Shown piece by piece: positions 1-11,459 of a stretch of DNA of 64,000 nucleotides. The position numbers were made by a program, and so were the translations under genes. Location: NCBI RefSeq assembly GCF_002078875.1, contig NC_034414.1, positions 15,502,383 through 15,566,382 on the forward strand. Reading direction: 5' to 3'. The stretch's first letter is position 1, and each line of letters opens with the position of its first letter. This DNA is from Numida meleagris. Taxonomy: Eukaryota; Chordata; Aves; Galliformes; Numididae. The notes under the pieces were generated by a model that was given only the letters and a program-made list of their open reading frames with translations, was not told where the DNA came from and searched no databases.

Positions 1-134
1 TGTTGCCGCTGTTCTTTGCTCTCAGGGCCATCTCCCTACCCTTTTCCCCTTTCCCCTTTTCCCGGGACGTGGGCCCTTGGGTCCCCCGTCCCCTTTGTCA
101 CGGAATCGGGCCTAACGCCCGTAAACCGTTGACA
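1..134 (+). mobile_element. 3' end of an ERVL-like LTR, truncated by the window edge
   Basis: This stretch aligns with about 4706-4830, the 3' portion of the LTR at 4321-4830. Shared blocks include GGCCATCTCCCTACCC, runs of CCCTTTTCCC, GGGTCCCCCG and the terminus AAACCGTTGACA. It ends with CA at 134, as an LTR should. It keeps more CpGs than the other copy in the aligned part, which may mean it is younger. Whether it is a solo LTR or the 3' LTR of a provirus lying left of the window cannot be seen. No retroviral coding sequence is present in the window. Confidence 0.8.
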
Positions 135-1754
135 TAATGTCACAAGAGTCTTCAAGATCTTGAGGGCATGATTTCAGAGCAGGAGGTGACAGATACACAG
201 GATGGACAGAGAATGTGGAGGACCAGATGACATTCACATAATCTTTATTTATGTCTGCACCCATATTGAATCCCTGTCTTTCACACTCACCAGTAGAGGA
301 CAGAGGGAGGGTAATGAAACCTGCTGCTCCTTCAGAGATATACAGAAATCTCTGCTCAGTGGAGCACTGTTTTATCTCACATACGTAGATGTAAGTGAAA
401 CTAGAGCATTTGCCACTCCAGCATGATAGCATCTTGGGAACTCCTCCAGCATGGATGAGTTTCATCAGACTATTGCATTATGGAGTAATGAAAGATGCAA
501 ATCACATAGCTTTCTACCTTTCATTTCTTGCTTGCATATTGATACTTAGTTAACAGCTTTTTGCTATTGATAAGCCCACCACAGATCTGTTTCAACTGCC
601 TGCAGACCTTGTATCACTTCAGTCCATTCAAGTTCCACCAGTTTGTTTAGCAATTGCCTCTTTATTTGGTATGTTGCTGGGGCTGGCCAAATGCTAAGGG
701 ATGGGAAGATATTAAGAAAATCAAATACATTATCTGGTGAGTAGCACAACAGAATGTATGACCCATACTGTCAAATAGCTTCCATCAGCCCAACTTAAGC
801 ACATCTGTGCAGCTGGATTTTTTCTCGGTCAAAGTACTATTAAAGCTCCTGTTTACAGATGGAAGAAATATTTAGGGAAAATAGTTTCTAAGTTAAGAGA
901 AGTTAGCTAAACCAAACACTGCATAAGAAGACATGGCAGAAACATCACACACAAGCAAGACAATTTACTCATGAGCTGATGTCATGCTTGATAGTAATAT
1001 TTTCTGGAGATAGAATTTATAGGAAATCAGTTCAAAAGGCAATCTTAGCTACTAACAGGAACAAAACTAGATGTTAAATAGTGGCATGGGATATATTGAA
1101 GGACTTGATCTGTGCTGTTAAACAAGAGTCACTACACACAAGGTTGCCAAGGCTTAGTGGCTTTCCCTTTGTAACTTGGACAGTAAATCCTATCATACCC
1201 CAGCTACAATGAAACTGCCCCCTTAAAAAATCAGTACAAAGGGCACTCTCAGAGATATTTAACAACAACGATCAGTTTTTTTGGGAACAGATTCTATTCA
1301 TTTTGGAAGAAAACAGTGTTTAGAATATCCATGAAATTAGGAAAGGATGAGTGGATGTGGCAACCACACACACTCAGAACAGCATTTGTTTAATACTTAG
1401 CAAGTTCCTTCATTCAAGCATTTATTTTGCTATCTTCATTATCTAGAAAAACAAGAATTGGCCAAAACTTATTAGCACTATTTCAAACACAAGTCAGCAG
1501 CTCAGGGGAAGGACAACCTTACAGAATAAAGCTTTGCTCCCATAAACAGACGCTCCTACCACTATCCATATCCCTTCCATGCACATTGAAGACAGGCTCA
1601 AGAGAGGAACTCACAAGAACTTAAAAATCTCTCTGGTATTTCATGAGAGTAAGAAAACAACAATGCATATTGCACTGCACTAAACAAAGTGTAAATTCAA
1701 TATAGACTAATGAAACTGTATTTCAGCCCTCTACAGATAGGTTTATTCAGAATT
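135..1754 (-). other. Downstream intron of the tetraspanin gene, no further feature seen
   Basis: Unique-looking, AT-rich sequence. The open frame on the minus strand at 112-465 (117 codons) overlaps the LTR end and shows no tetraspanin TM3 or large-loop features such as a CCG motif, so the next coding exon is not here. No repeat, RNA gene or promoter was recognised. Confidence 0.6.
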
Positions 1755-2283
1755 CTCACTCTTGTGAGAGCCCACCTTGGTCTCAGATGGGACCTGCACA
1801 TAAAAAGGACATAGACCTGTTGGAGTGGGTCCAAAGGAGGCAGCTAGGATGATCACAGGGCTGGAGTACCTCTCCTATGAAGACAGGCTGAGAGAGCTGG
1901 CATTGTTTAGTCTAGAGAAGAGAATATTCCAGGGAAACCTTACAGAAGCTTTTAAGTACCTAAAGGGGGCCTACTGAAAAAATGGGAAGGGACTCTATCA
2001 GGAAGTGTCATGATAGGAAAAGGGATAATGGCTGTAATCTGAAGAGGGCACCATTGAGATTGGGTATAAGGGAGAAACTGTTTACTCAGAGAGGCACTGG
2101 AACTGGATTCCCAGAGAAGCTGTGTATGCCTCATCCCTGGAAGCATTCAAGGTCAGGCTGGTTGGGGCTCTGAGCAACCCAATCCAGTGAGTGGCAATCC
2201 TGACCACGGCAGGGGGTGTTGGAACTAGGTGATCTTTCAGGTCACCTCCAACTCAAGCCATTTTGTGATTCTATGATTCTATA
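1755..2283 (+). mobile_element. CR1 LINE, 5'-truncated 3' end
   Basis: The sequence contains CR1 landmarks in order: CTCTTGTGAGAGCCCACC, AAGGACATAGACCTGTTGGAG, GAAGACAGGCTGAGAGAGCT, the CCCAGAGAAGCTGTG block, then GGTGATCTTTCAGGTCACC and the avian tail TGTGATTCTATGATTCTAT. It is 5'-truncated, as nearly all CR1 copies are, and carries many substitutions and small indels, so it is old. Open frames across it are remnants and not genes. It sits in the intron downstream of the tetraspanin exon, antisense to the gene. Confidence 0.95.
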
Positions 2284-3610
2284 CAGTAGCTATACATCAG
2301 ATCTAAGGGAACCCACAAAAGCGAAGAAAGTGAAGTATAATAGAGGTCATGCTGAATAGACAGAGTAGTCAAAGATAGTGACAGAGAAACAGCGTTAAGC
2401 AATGGTACAAAATTAACTCAAGTTTCCCAGCTCTCCCATGCAAAGAGTTCCTAAAACAAATGGATTCCATTCTATTATCTAATTTGATCCATCAAGTACA
2501 ATCAAGCACTGAAGGGTATTAGATTCAGAGTATTTTGCTGCATGTGTTTAGGTGGAGCAAGATGCCCTAATATCTGCATCTCTCCAAAAAGATGCAAATC
2601 TAGAGCTGACTGAGTAGATTCCCTCTAGCTGCAGCAAGTACAAATGATCCTGAGAGACTGTGTGAAAAAGATTAGAGAGGGCCAATAAACCATCTTGCAG
2701 TACTAAGGACGAACTGACAGATCCTGATCTGATCCTGACATGTGTGAAATAAGGTGATGAACAGACTTTTTACTATGGAATCACCAGCTCAGTAAATGAA
2801 ACCTCAGCTTCACTTCACTCCAAGGTCTGATGGACCTCATTGTGAAGTACAGGACTTGAGCAGCGATGCCACCTCAGTCTTCATCTCAAGAGGACCAAAA
2901 ATATACACTAACACCAATTACAACAAGCCCTCTCTACTGTAAAGTCAATCCAGCTTTGACTGGCATCAAATAACATTTGATAAAATGCACTAGCTATACG
3001 GCTCAAGCCTCTGTTAAATTATGGACAGCTGGAACCTTATTAATCTTTGATTTCACAGCAATCTCCTTATGTTGGCACCTTTACTTCCTGACATCTCAAT
3101 CTTTGGAGAGCTAATGATTGGCAAAATAAACATTGCCAAGTCTAAAGGACTTCATTTCCAATTTAAACCAAAATCAACTTGTCTCTTCACAGTCTTTCCT
3201 GCCTACAATTAAAATTCTGCCCAGGACTTCACATCATCAATCCCACTAAAGCAGATGTTAAGAAGAGATAGCTACCAAAGCTAAGTAGACAACAATTCAA
3301 GGGTACACTGCAAAGACATCTTCACAAATGTCTCCCTCCTCTCTGAAGAGTTCAAGGAAATCCACACAACCACTAACCCTTCCCTTCTCATAGGTCTCAT
3401 CCTCCAAAAAGATAGGTTAAAAGCATAGTCACAAACCATCTAGCAACTCCTCAGAGCTACCTCCAACTGACTGACTCCAACAACATTCACATCTCCTACA
3501 TCAAGTGGACAATGAAATACATCCTGTTGAAATACAGGATACTGTAACATGCTTTGGAATAGCACCAGCACCTTAAAACAGCAAGCACTGCAACAGCATA
3601 GCAGCTTAAT
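2284..3610 (-). other. Downstream intron of the tetraspanin gene, no further feature seen
   Basis: Starts just past the donor on the minus strand. The tetraspanin frame reads through the donor only into meaningless residues before a stop, as expected of intron. No other exon, repeat or RNA was recognised. Confidence 0.65.
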
Positions 3611-3616
3611 ACTTAC
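3611..3616 (-). promoter_or_regulatory. 5' splice site (GTAAGT) of the tetraspanin exon
   Basis: The minus strand reads CTGCTGAGT followed by GTAAGT, a consensus donor. Splicing here ends the exon on a complete Ser codon (AGT), giving phase 0 and a total exon length of 192 bp. An alternative GT two bases earlier would shift the phase and is a weaker match. Confidence 0.85.
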
Positions 3617-3808
3617 ACTCAGCAGGAGGCACTTGTTTTCTTTGATGGCACCTATGCAGCCCACGAAGCCAATGATCATGACAAAAGTTCCCGTGACAAT
3701 CAGTAGATTGGCAGCTGACAGTGATGGGAAAGATGAAGAGAGGGTGGCAAAGTTCCCTTGAGTAACTGCCAGCCAGATGCCCACTCCAAGGATTCCACAG
3801 CCTCCCAA
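3617..3808 (-). CDS. TSPAN4: Internal coding exon of a tetraspanin, probably TSPAN4
   Basis: Read on the minus strand, this 192-bp exon encodes 64 residues beginning LGGCGILGVGIWL and ending AIKENKCLLLS. Residues 1-13 are the C-terminal half of TM1. Residues about 14-33 are the small extracellular loop, including TQGNFATLSSSFPSLSAA. Residues about 34-55 are TM2, followed by the cytoplasmic ENKCLL motif typical of tetraspanins, with cysteines that are usual palmitoylation sites. Tetraspanins are four-pass membrane scaffolds that organise integrins and receptors into microdomains. From known family sequences, LGGCG, ATLSSSFPS and GFVGC fit TSPAN4, whereas TSPAN9 has LCGCG, ATFSPSFPS and GFLGC. 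Both ends are phase 0: the acceptor is CAG at 3809-3811 and the donor is GTAAGT at 3611-3616. The reading frame has no stop. The remaining coding exons (first exon, large loop, TM3, TM4) are not seen here. The tetraspanin call is near certain; the paralogue call is likely. Confidence 0.93.
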
Positions 3809-3834
3809 CTGGAAAAACAAAGAGAAAAAGAAGC
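3809..3834 (-). promoter_or_regulatory. 3' splice site (polypyrimidine tract and AG) of the tetraspanin exon
   Basis: On the minus strand the bases just upstream of the exon read CTTCTTTTTCTCTTTG and then TTTTTCCAG, an almost uninterrupted pyrimidine tract ending in CAG. The first codon after it is TTG (Leu of LGGCG), the position at which the family's intron is expected, so this acceptor fixes the exon's 5' boundary. Confidence 0.85.
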
Positions 3835-4320
3835 TCAGTTACTGTACCAAAGTAATCCCAGATATTAATCCATATCAATACAGCAGTGAATCAATACAGC
3901 AGTGGCTCCGGTGGAGTAAACCAAGCAGCCATGCCTAAGAATGGTCTTTGGTTACAGCACTTTCAGTCTGAAGTAGACAAAGCAGACAAAGGAGAAGGGA
4001 AAACATTTTATAGAGAGGAAATTTATCAGTAAGATAATACACTCAAAAAATGGCCCAGATTTCCTAAACCTAAGCCCCAGCTTCAAATATCAAGTCTCTC
4101 CAGTGAAAAAACAAACTGACTTAAAGAGAAACTGCCAATGTCTCAGATATTAAAGGAGTTGAAACAATCCACACCCCATTTAGATACCTTAATACCAAGA
4201 GAGCAGCCCAGAATGGCTGAAACAGTTTGGATTCCCTGTTCTTCCCATCCCAATACTGCAACTCCCATCCCTGGCACTTGCCATAAGCAAATCTTGCTAC
4301 AGGATCCCCTGATAGGATGC
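3835..4320 (-). other. Upstream intron between the exon and the solo LTR
   Basis: Unique sequence with one short tandem duplication at 3875-3904. The LTR's left target-site copy GATGC occupies 4316-4320. No coding sequence was recognised. Confidence 0.6.
3875..3904. repeat. 16-bp tandem duplication, about 1.9 copies
   Basis: TCAATACAGCAGTGAA (3875-3890) is followed directly by TCAATACAGCAGTG (3891-3904). The copies are identical over 14 bp, suggesting a recent slippage or end-joining duplication. It lies about 65 bp upstream of the exon in the gene's sense, close to where a branch point could be. Confidence 0.85.
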
Positions 4321-4830
4321 TGTCATGGTTTTATGATTTTTGGTTATCGGTATTCCACATCATAACATCATGTAGTGTATGTACCTGGTTCTCAGAAGAG
4401 AAGAACTACTACATTCCCCAGAGGACTTTGCAACCCTGTTACCATTTTCCGGTCAGAGGGAAAGATAAAAAACTCGCACATCACGAGACCTGTCCCTCTC
4501 TCTTCTCTGCCCGTCTCTCGTCCCGGCAGCATCTCGCTCCGCAGCCATCTCACCGTCGGCATTAGAGTAAGGCCTACCTTAATTTTGGACGCTCTCTCTC
4601 ATTTTATTGGATTTATTAACTTAAATTGTAATTATATTGTATTATAGTGTGTTATTTTGCATTCCGGTATCTTATTTAGTAAATTAGTTTGTTTCTCCTC
4701 AGATCATTGCTGCTGTTTTGCCCTCAGGCCCATCTCCCTACCCTTTTTCCCTTTTCCCTTTCCCAGCGCATGGGGTCCCCCGCCCCATTAGTCATGGAAC
4801 TGGGCCGAACCTGCCCATAAACCGTTGACA
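4321..4830 (+). mobile_element. Solo LTR of an ERVL-like endogenous retrovirus, with 5-bp target duplication
   Basis: The element is 510 bp. It begins TGTCATGGTTT and ends AAACCGTTGACA, giving imperfect terminal inverted repeats and the canonical TG...CA ends. The flanking 5 bp are GATGC (4316-4320) and GACGC (4831-4835), a target-site duplication differing by one CpG-to-TpG type change. Five-base duplications are typical of class III (ERVL) elements. No gag, pol or env sequence adjoins it, so it is a solo LTR. It lies 512 bp upstream of the tetraspanin exon in the gene's direction and is oriented antisense to the gene. Family naming beyond ERVL-like is not attempted. Confidence 0.85.
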
Positions 4831-7806
4831 GACGCCTAGCACCTCTACTTCATCTCTAGCCAAGACCAAGCCTCCTTTGGGTATTTAGAGCGTAAAGGGG
4901 CCAGAGAAGAAGAGAGGGTTCTCCTATAACATTACAAAATCATTTGATGCTTACTGGTAATGTGGCCACTGGTTTGGTAATTCAATCCTCAGAGGAGGAC
5001 TTCGCTGGTTTAGGAAAAGTTTTAAAGGGGAGCAGTAGTACAGGCATTTCCTGCACGTAAGCAAGGAGAAGGGAGTATGGCAGCACAGGCAGAGTCACCA
5101 CCACAAAAACATCAAATTTCCAATTATTATATACACAAGGAACTTTTAAAAATGCAAACAATTATAAGCCTGCTGCTTATAACTGAGATAAAGTCTGCAC
5201 AATTGTAACAAACTGAGTAAAGCTGAGCAATTAAATAGAATTAAACCAAAGGGGATTTTGCATTATTATACAGTCACACAGCAGCGCATCACTTACGTTT
5301 CTTTCTTTCCTATTCTCCCTTTAAAATAACCAATTTTTATTGAGTTTTATAATTGCACTTTATTATCCAAATCAATTAAAGGCTAGGAAGAAAATTGTGT
5401 TCATAGAGTAGTAAGCCACACATAGGAGCATATCAATTAAATGTCTGCATAAAGTGGATGAACATAAGGCAACTCCTGAACCAGAAGAGGAAAAAGACAG
5501 AGCTAATCCTGGGGCAGAGCTAAGCCTCTGAAATGAAACAGAGAAGAGAAACCCAAAAGCCAAAGCAATTTCTTAGTACTAATTGCTAAGGTTGCCTCTG
5601 CGTGATACTGAATTCCCCCTCAGTAAGAGACAAGAATGGTGGCTCACACCCCAGTTGCAAACAAGACTGTTTCGTTCAGACCTAAGAAGCAAAACTGTGT
5701 CTCACTGCAATGTACCTCAGCTGCATCGACCTGCACACCTCCACTGAGAGAAGCCAGACCAAGACACGTGGACTCACATCATCTCATTAAGTTGTCTTTT
5801 CATGTACGTGCATCCCATATCGCTACATTAAAGCTGTTCCAAAGTAACCTCCACAAGCACCAAAGAGGGACAATACCTGCAACGACCACATGCACTGAAG
5901 CACCTTCTGTCAGTGCCCACTTACGTAACGTGATATTTACAATGGTCTAAAATGACTAACTAGGAGACAGGAGTAGGAAAAATACAAAAAGAAGATAACC
6001 CATAGAAAATTGTTTGGAGTACCTGAGGACATATCAAAAGTTATCACCATGGGACAAGGAAAAAATGGAAAAAAGAAGATATAAATTCTCTAAAAAGGGA
6101 CTAAAGCCCTGATGGTCTACTGGACAGTAGAATAGTATCTATCAGGCAGAGGCCCAAGCTAAAACCAAAATAATCAGAGCGCTGAAATTCACACATGAAC
6201 ATGACAGTGAGTGTACTTTTGCCTCCACCCACAGCCCATTCAAAGTCCTGCCTCAACATCAGCCTCCAAGGCACGGGCACAGCAAGGACACACAAATGGT
6301 CCAATCAGAACTAATGAGTGCAGAAGCCCAGCAGCAGCATCCACTTGTGCTACACTTAGCTATTAACTTCAGTTCTTTGTTGCAAAGTAATTCAGTGGCA
6401 CCAATTAAAGGCAGCTTATTTCATCCCTTTTCATGTTCTCTGCATTGCCACATGCTTCAAGTGATACGGGTGCTTACAACTCCTGTTTCTGTGTTGGGAT
6501 GTGGTTCAAGACATGCTTGCTGTTCCTCCGTTGCCCATTAGGTTCTTTATGACGTACAATACACAACACCAGAGATTACATTTCCCTTAGGACATTTGAT
6601 TCCAGCACCATCTCCTTCCACAGTCATTCTTGGCTGCAAAAAACAGGGCAGCCACTTGTGGTACAAAACTTCACAAAACCAGATGTTTGATTTAAAACAC
6701 TGCAATTGTGGCAGTCCCATTTACATCAGGGCTAAATATTTTAGGTCAGTTTGTCAGCAGGAGCATCTCACTATACTGTCCCTCATTCAGAGGTACTCTA
6801 ATATATATCAGGCTCTCTATCAGCTCATTATCTTCCTGTTTTTGAAGAGGGAACGTACTTTTTCCTTACGTCGATTAACCAAAATCTAACAAGTACAGTG
6901 GGATCCTTTGAGCATTAAATCATCTGGCTCTACTAGATTTCACAAAGCGGTTCTTAGACAACAGCAACACACAGCTGAGGGTTGCTGCATCTTACTCCAG
7001 CCCTGTTCCTTCTCCCACACCAGAATGTCTTCTTGGGTCCTTGAATACAGTCACTGAGCTGCCATACAACTTCCTGGGAAATTGAGGCTGCCCTTGATGT
7101 TGGTATACACTGCTCTTTCCACGAAGAGCTGAACCACACCTGTAAGTCTCTGGCCAAAGAACACAGTAACACTCAAGCATCTGGTTAAGGAAACGAATAA
7201 GGGAACTCAAGATCGACCAAGAAATCCACACGAATCTTTCCAATGAGAGCAGAATATTTTCTGGTTCCAAACATCCAAACTGCTCCCTTCCCCTCCTGCT
7301 TCTCCTATTCTGAACTGAAGCATAACTCCAGGTTCCAATTCCAGGGATCAGAGGAATCGTGTTTATTTATGCAAGGTATCTCAAACAGAAGAGAACTGTT
7401 GTAATCGATTCCGTGCTGCCTGATTTGGGTTCTTCATCTTTGTCTCTAAGCAGCTGTTAAGCTACGGATAATTTTGCTTAGTTACTTATGATGTTCCTTT
7501 TCCTCCACTTTTTCTTCCTCTCCTCCATCTCCCAATCCTTGTTGGTATCAAACAGGCAGAAGAAGAGTGATGAGATGACAAGTCTTGACAGCTTTCAGGA
7601 TTTGCTGAGATACAAAATTAAGCAAAAATAAAACCAGGGCTACTCCTGAATATCCGGGATCTTCTTTGCAAGAAATAGCAAGCTGTCATGTTTAGAAGAG
7701 ACACTAACTGTTGAAACAAATAGATTAGTGATAAGACTACAGCTTGAAGCTGGCAACCAAGTACAACTCTGTATTGGCTCCACATGGAGACTTGCAAGGC
7801 TGATTC

Positions 7807-7840
7807 AAAAAGAATAATTAAAAAAAAAGAAGAAAAAAAT
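7807..7840. repeat. A-rich low-complexity tract
   Basis: Runs of A interrupted by G and T over about 34 bp. No associated element was seen. Confidence 0.8.
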
Positions 7841-10315
7841 CCCCAAAGATGTCAGGCTACTGACAACAACATTTTTTAATCCGTTGTGAAATGTTTAACA
7901 TGTTTTTTGCCTAATTGTTCATGATATTCCACTCTTGTGAGCAAGGCAACTCTGAATGAAACAGTATGCAGCACCTTTTAATAATTTTTTTTTCCAATAA
8001 ATGTTGTATTTTCTTGTAAAATCTTTTATTCTAGTGTCCAAACACTGGGTCACTAGAAGGGATTGTTTCATAGCCCTAAGACTTAAGAGATTTGAATTAC
8101 GCTTGCGCTCCAGGACAGACTGTGGTGTAAATGTGGAAGAGGCTAGCCAATGTGCCAGTGCCTCAATTCTAAAGTACAGAGTACAAAAACATAAACAGTG
8201 GGTTCTTAGCAAGCCCTGGACTTTGCAATCGGCTGTGGAAGGAGAGGTTCATTCTGCTCAAGACAAATTGCTCACAGGCATTTAAATAGCAGAGCCAAGC
8301 AGTAAAGCTGGTGGCTCACCCTAAAAGCAGAGATTCAGTCCATTTCTCCCTCCCTAAGAGACACAGCCACGTGTGAGTTCACTCTCTTGGCAGAAAAGCT
8401 GCTTGCAAAATTAGATCCTCCAAATTGTTCTAATGGGCTACAAAATAAATTATTCAGGCTTCATAGCATACACTTAAAATTGATCTTACACTATTGTAAA
8501 CAAAGTAATCCCAAACAGCCCCAGATATACGCATGCTGTTAGAGAAAATAATTCTGAAGTTACAGCTACACACTTAAAATACAGCAGGAGAAATTGCCTC
8601 ATTGTTCATGATAATGGAGTTGGTGTCCTTAAGTGTTTTTTATATTGGTTTTGTTACGCAAAAAATGCATCTAATCAAGGCTTCTCATACTGTGACTGAT
8701 TAGGATCTACTCATCATACTTCCCTTTTAGATAAAAACTATTCCTCATATATTAAAAAAATCCACTGATAACAGGACTCCAGTGGAAGCATGACCAGTTG
8801 TTTTACAGTTACAATAATTCACTTAGAAGGATTTTTCTCTCCCAGTCTCCACAAATTTAAACTAAAATGGCTTTCTCAATCCCACTTGCTATGCAGTTAT
8901 TCTCATACAAATGGTCTCCCCCCTCCTTTAACTATGGAGTAAGAGCGTACAATGAAAAAATCAACATCAAAGTATTAATAGCAGTGATGTGAACATTACC
9001 CGGCAAATGCTCTTGTAATGTAAGGCGTACTTAAATAACTGTTTCTTTTAGCTAGATACATATGTCAGGTGGAAATGTAATATGTACGTACATTGACAGG
9101 ATGCAATGAATCCAGGATCCTACATGCACAAAGCAGAAGCTCACGTGCTACTGCAGGGACTGCGGCTTTCTCTACAAGCGCACACAGACAACTTCTTGCT
9201 GTAGCTGCTGCCTGTCTTGGTGGAGGATCTGGGAACCAGACTGCCAGCCACTTCTAGAAAGCACCTTCAAGCCAGCACGGTGCAGCCTTCAGACTACCAA
9301 ATAACCTTCTGGACACACATCTGTATCACAGCACTACATACTGAACTTGCAGCCAGTGTCCCATCACTGGGATGGGCTCTTTAGCAGAGCTTACCTGACA
9401 TTTACCAGCAGCATCACCACAGTGTAGCACACACTGCAATTCTCTTGCTAGTCAGAGGTCTGAAATTTAACAAAAGTAAGAGGCAAGGATGTTGTAAAAG
9501 TTCATCCCTTTGTGCCTTGGATTTTGAAAAGTCAAATGGAGTACTAAATGAGGAACTGAAGCACTTTCTACTTTTATTATAATTAGACTTTAGAGCTCTG
9601 CACTGCAGACCCAAACAATATGTGCAAGCCTCACCTAGAGTGGCCATGATCTGAGCTACATCATTTTAGCAACAATTTTAAAAAGAACTAGCAAAAAAAC
9701 CACGACCCGTCAGTTAGTGGGGACAACATTCCTAGGAGTGAAAAGACTGAAACAGAAGCAATCCCTAAAATCCAGTATTGGATGGGAAAGGAGAATAGAG
9801 AAAGATTATTTATTTTTCTTGAGATTAAAGCAGGCAGAGTTCATTTTGCCCACGGGTTTAACATCAATTAAAATAATTTGTAAGAAAACAATAAATTGTA
9901 TTTCGGAATTCGCTGCCACAAAAAAAAGAGATTATACAAATTCAAGGAGGGCAAAGTGCACTGGTTTTATTGAAAATGACATCTTGAACGCAAACCTTGC
10001 AGATGAAGAACTTAAACTGTAAATTGAAGCAGTTGAGAAAAGTAATCTTATATTCTCTTCTCTCAGCATCCCAAAATGGCCATGACCCAAAGCAGGGAAC
10101 TTGGCTAGATGAAACTTAGTCGACATTATGGGCATCTGTAAGTTCTCCTTACCTCACTCTTTTCCCCTCTCTAATTTTAGTGCTCACTTAGAATTTAAAC
10201 TTGAAGGTTTTTTCGCTTGCTTGGCATCAGCCTATTTTCAGAGACAAGTTTATAGAGAGGGCCACCAATGAAAGAGTTAATTCCCTGTTTCTCCTTACCC
10301 ACATCACACTCTCAC

Positions 10316-10332
10316 TTTTTTTTTTTTTTTTA
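10316..10332. repeat. T17 homopolymer
   Basis: An uninterrupted run of 17 T. A poly-T on the plus strand could be the tail of a minus-strand retro-insertion, but no adjoining element body or target duplication was recognised, so it is annotated as low complexity only. Confidence 0.9.
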
Positions 10333-10565
10333 AATCAATGAGAGCATAGCTTATTCAAACCAAAATGAAGAGATCTGCCGTGCAATTAGCTACAAGGTCA
10401 AAAATCTTTCTCTCCCTCAGATCCACTGTAGAGGCTATATTCCTCTTCCAGCAGGGATAGCGACAATAGTCATGGGTCTAAGCTGCAGGATTACCCTACA
10501 AGTTTCAGTGTTGGTGCAATCAGCAGCTAAACTACAAGCAACACAGTACTTAAGCCATGGAACAT

Positions 10566-10598
10566 TAAAAAAAAAGAAAAAAAAAAGAAAAAAGAAGG
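10566..10598. repeat. A-rich low-complexity tract
   Basis: A runs separated by single G bases over about 33 bp, just upstream of the long open frame. No retroelement body was recognised next to it. Confidence 0.85.
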
Positions 10599-10703
10599 AT
10601 AAAGTTATTTCACTGCATTTTGAACCTGAGTAAAGATACCTCCAGTTTCCTGCTTCACACAAATGCATTCCCTTCTCTTATCATTGCCTTCTGCTCTTGC
10701 ACC

Positions 10704-11459
10704 ATGGCCCAGGTTGTCAGTAGTGTTTATGGAATTTGGACAGCCACCAGCAAATTCTCAGCTGTCATCACTCTAGAGCACTTCAGCTGTCTCATAATTT
10801 GCATCAAACAATCAATGAGAGCTGGGCTTACAAAGCCGCTAGATCATTGTAAAAAGTCTCCCCGATTTCCCACTACTGAGATTAAGCAGCCTATTAAAAC
10901 TTGGGTGAATGAAAACCCGTATCTTCCACCTCGTACACCACGCACAAGCCTCTGCACCCTGACTGCCAGGCTAGCTCCTGAGGAGGTCTTTTCAGAGCAG
11001 CACAAGAGTAAAAAAGTCACTAGTCTATTCAGTCTTGGGATAGACCTGAAAAGTCTACTGAAGCTTGGGATTTCAACAGCAGGCCTCATCATGAGGTTTG
11101 TACAGAAGGAAAACAAAAAACAAAAAACCACACAACAAGAAGCCTGCAGTCTGCAAATCCCTTCTGTAGAGGAGAACTCAGGAAATAATTTCCTCGTCTA
11201 CTTCAGATGGGCTCTCAGCCGCGTTACTTCTCAGACAGACACGTCTGGTCTCAGCTCGGATGAGCGCCAGATCCACCTAGCAGACAGACATTATTCCACA
11301 GAAATTACACATCACAAATGGATGCTGCTCTACTCTCAGACTCAACACTTTCTTGATAAGAACATCTACGCTCTGCAGTATATTAACTTCAGCCAAAATT
11401 TTATTTTGTTCTGGTGTCATTTTACTCCACTCTCGAACTTGTCACTAATATCTTCATGA
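10704..11459 (+). other. Long open reading frame, 251 codons, unproven
   Basis: The frame opens at ATG 10704 in an ideal Kozak setting (GCACCATGGCC) and closes at TGA 11457-11459. It also stays open upstream of that ATG to at least 10620. The product starts MAQVVSSVYGIWTATSK and ends LSNLSLISS. I see no signal peptide, membrane segment or known domain. A lysine-rich stretch (KENKKQKTTQQE) comes from an A-rich run. The opposite strand is also open for 95 codons across 10844-11131, which points to a locally stop-poor sequence rather than selection. It would be antisense to the tetraspanin gene. It could be chance, part of a lncRNA, or a lineage-specific gene; chance is the default. Confidence 0.15.

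Noticed and set aside
112..465. 117-codon minus-strand open frame near the left edge, considered as the next tetraspanin exon
   Set aside because: It has no TM3 character and no CCG motif, and its C-terminal end lies within LTR sequence.
1952..2173. Overlapping open frames on both strands
   Set aside because: Both lie entirely within the CR1 fragment at 1755-2283.
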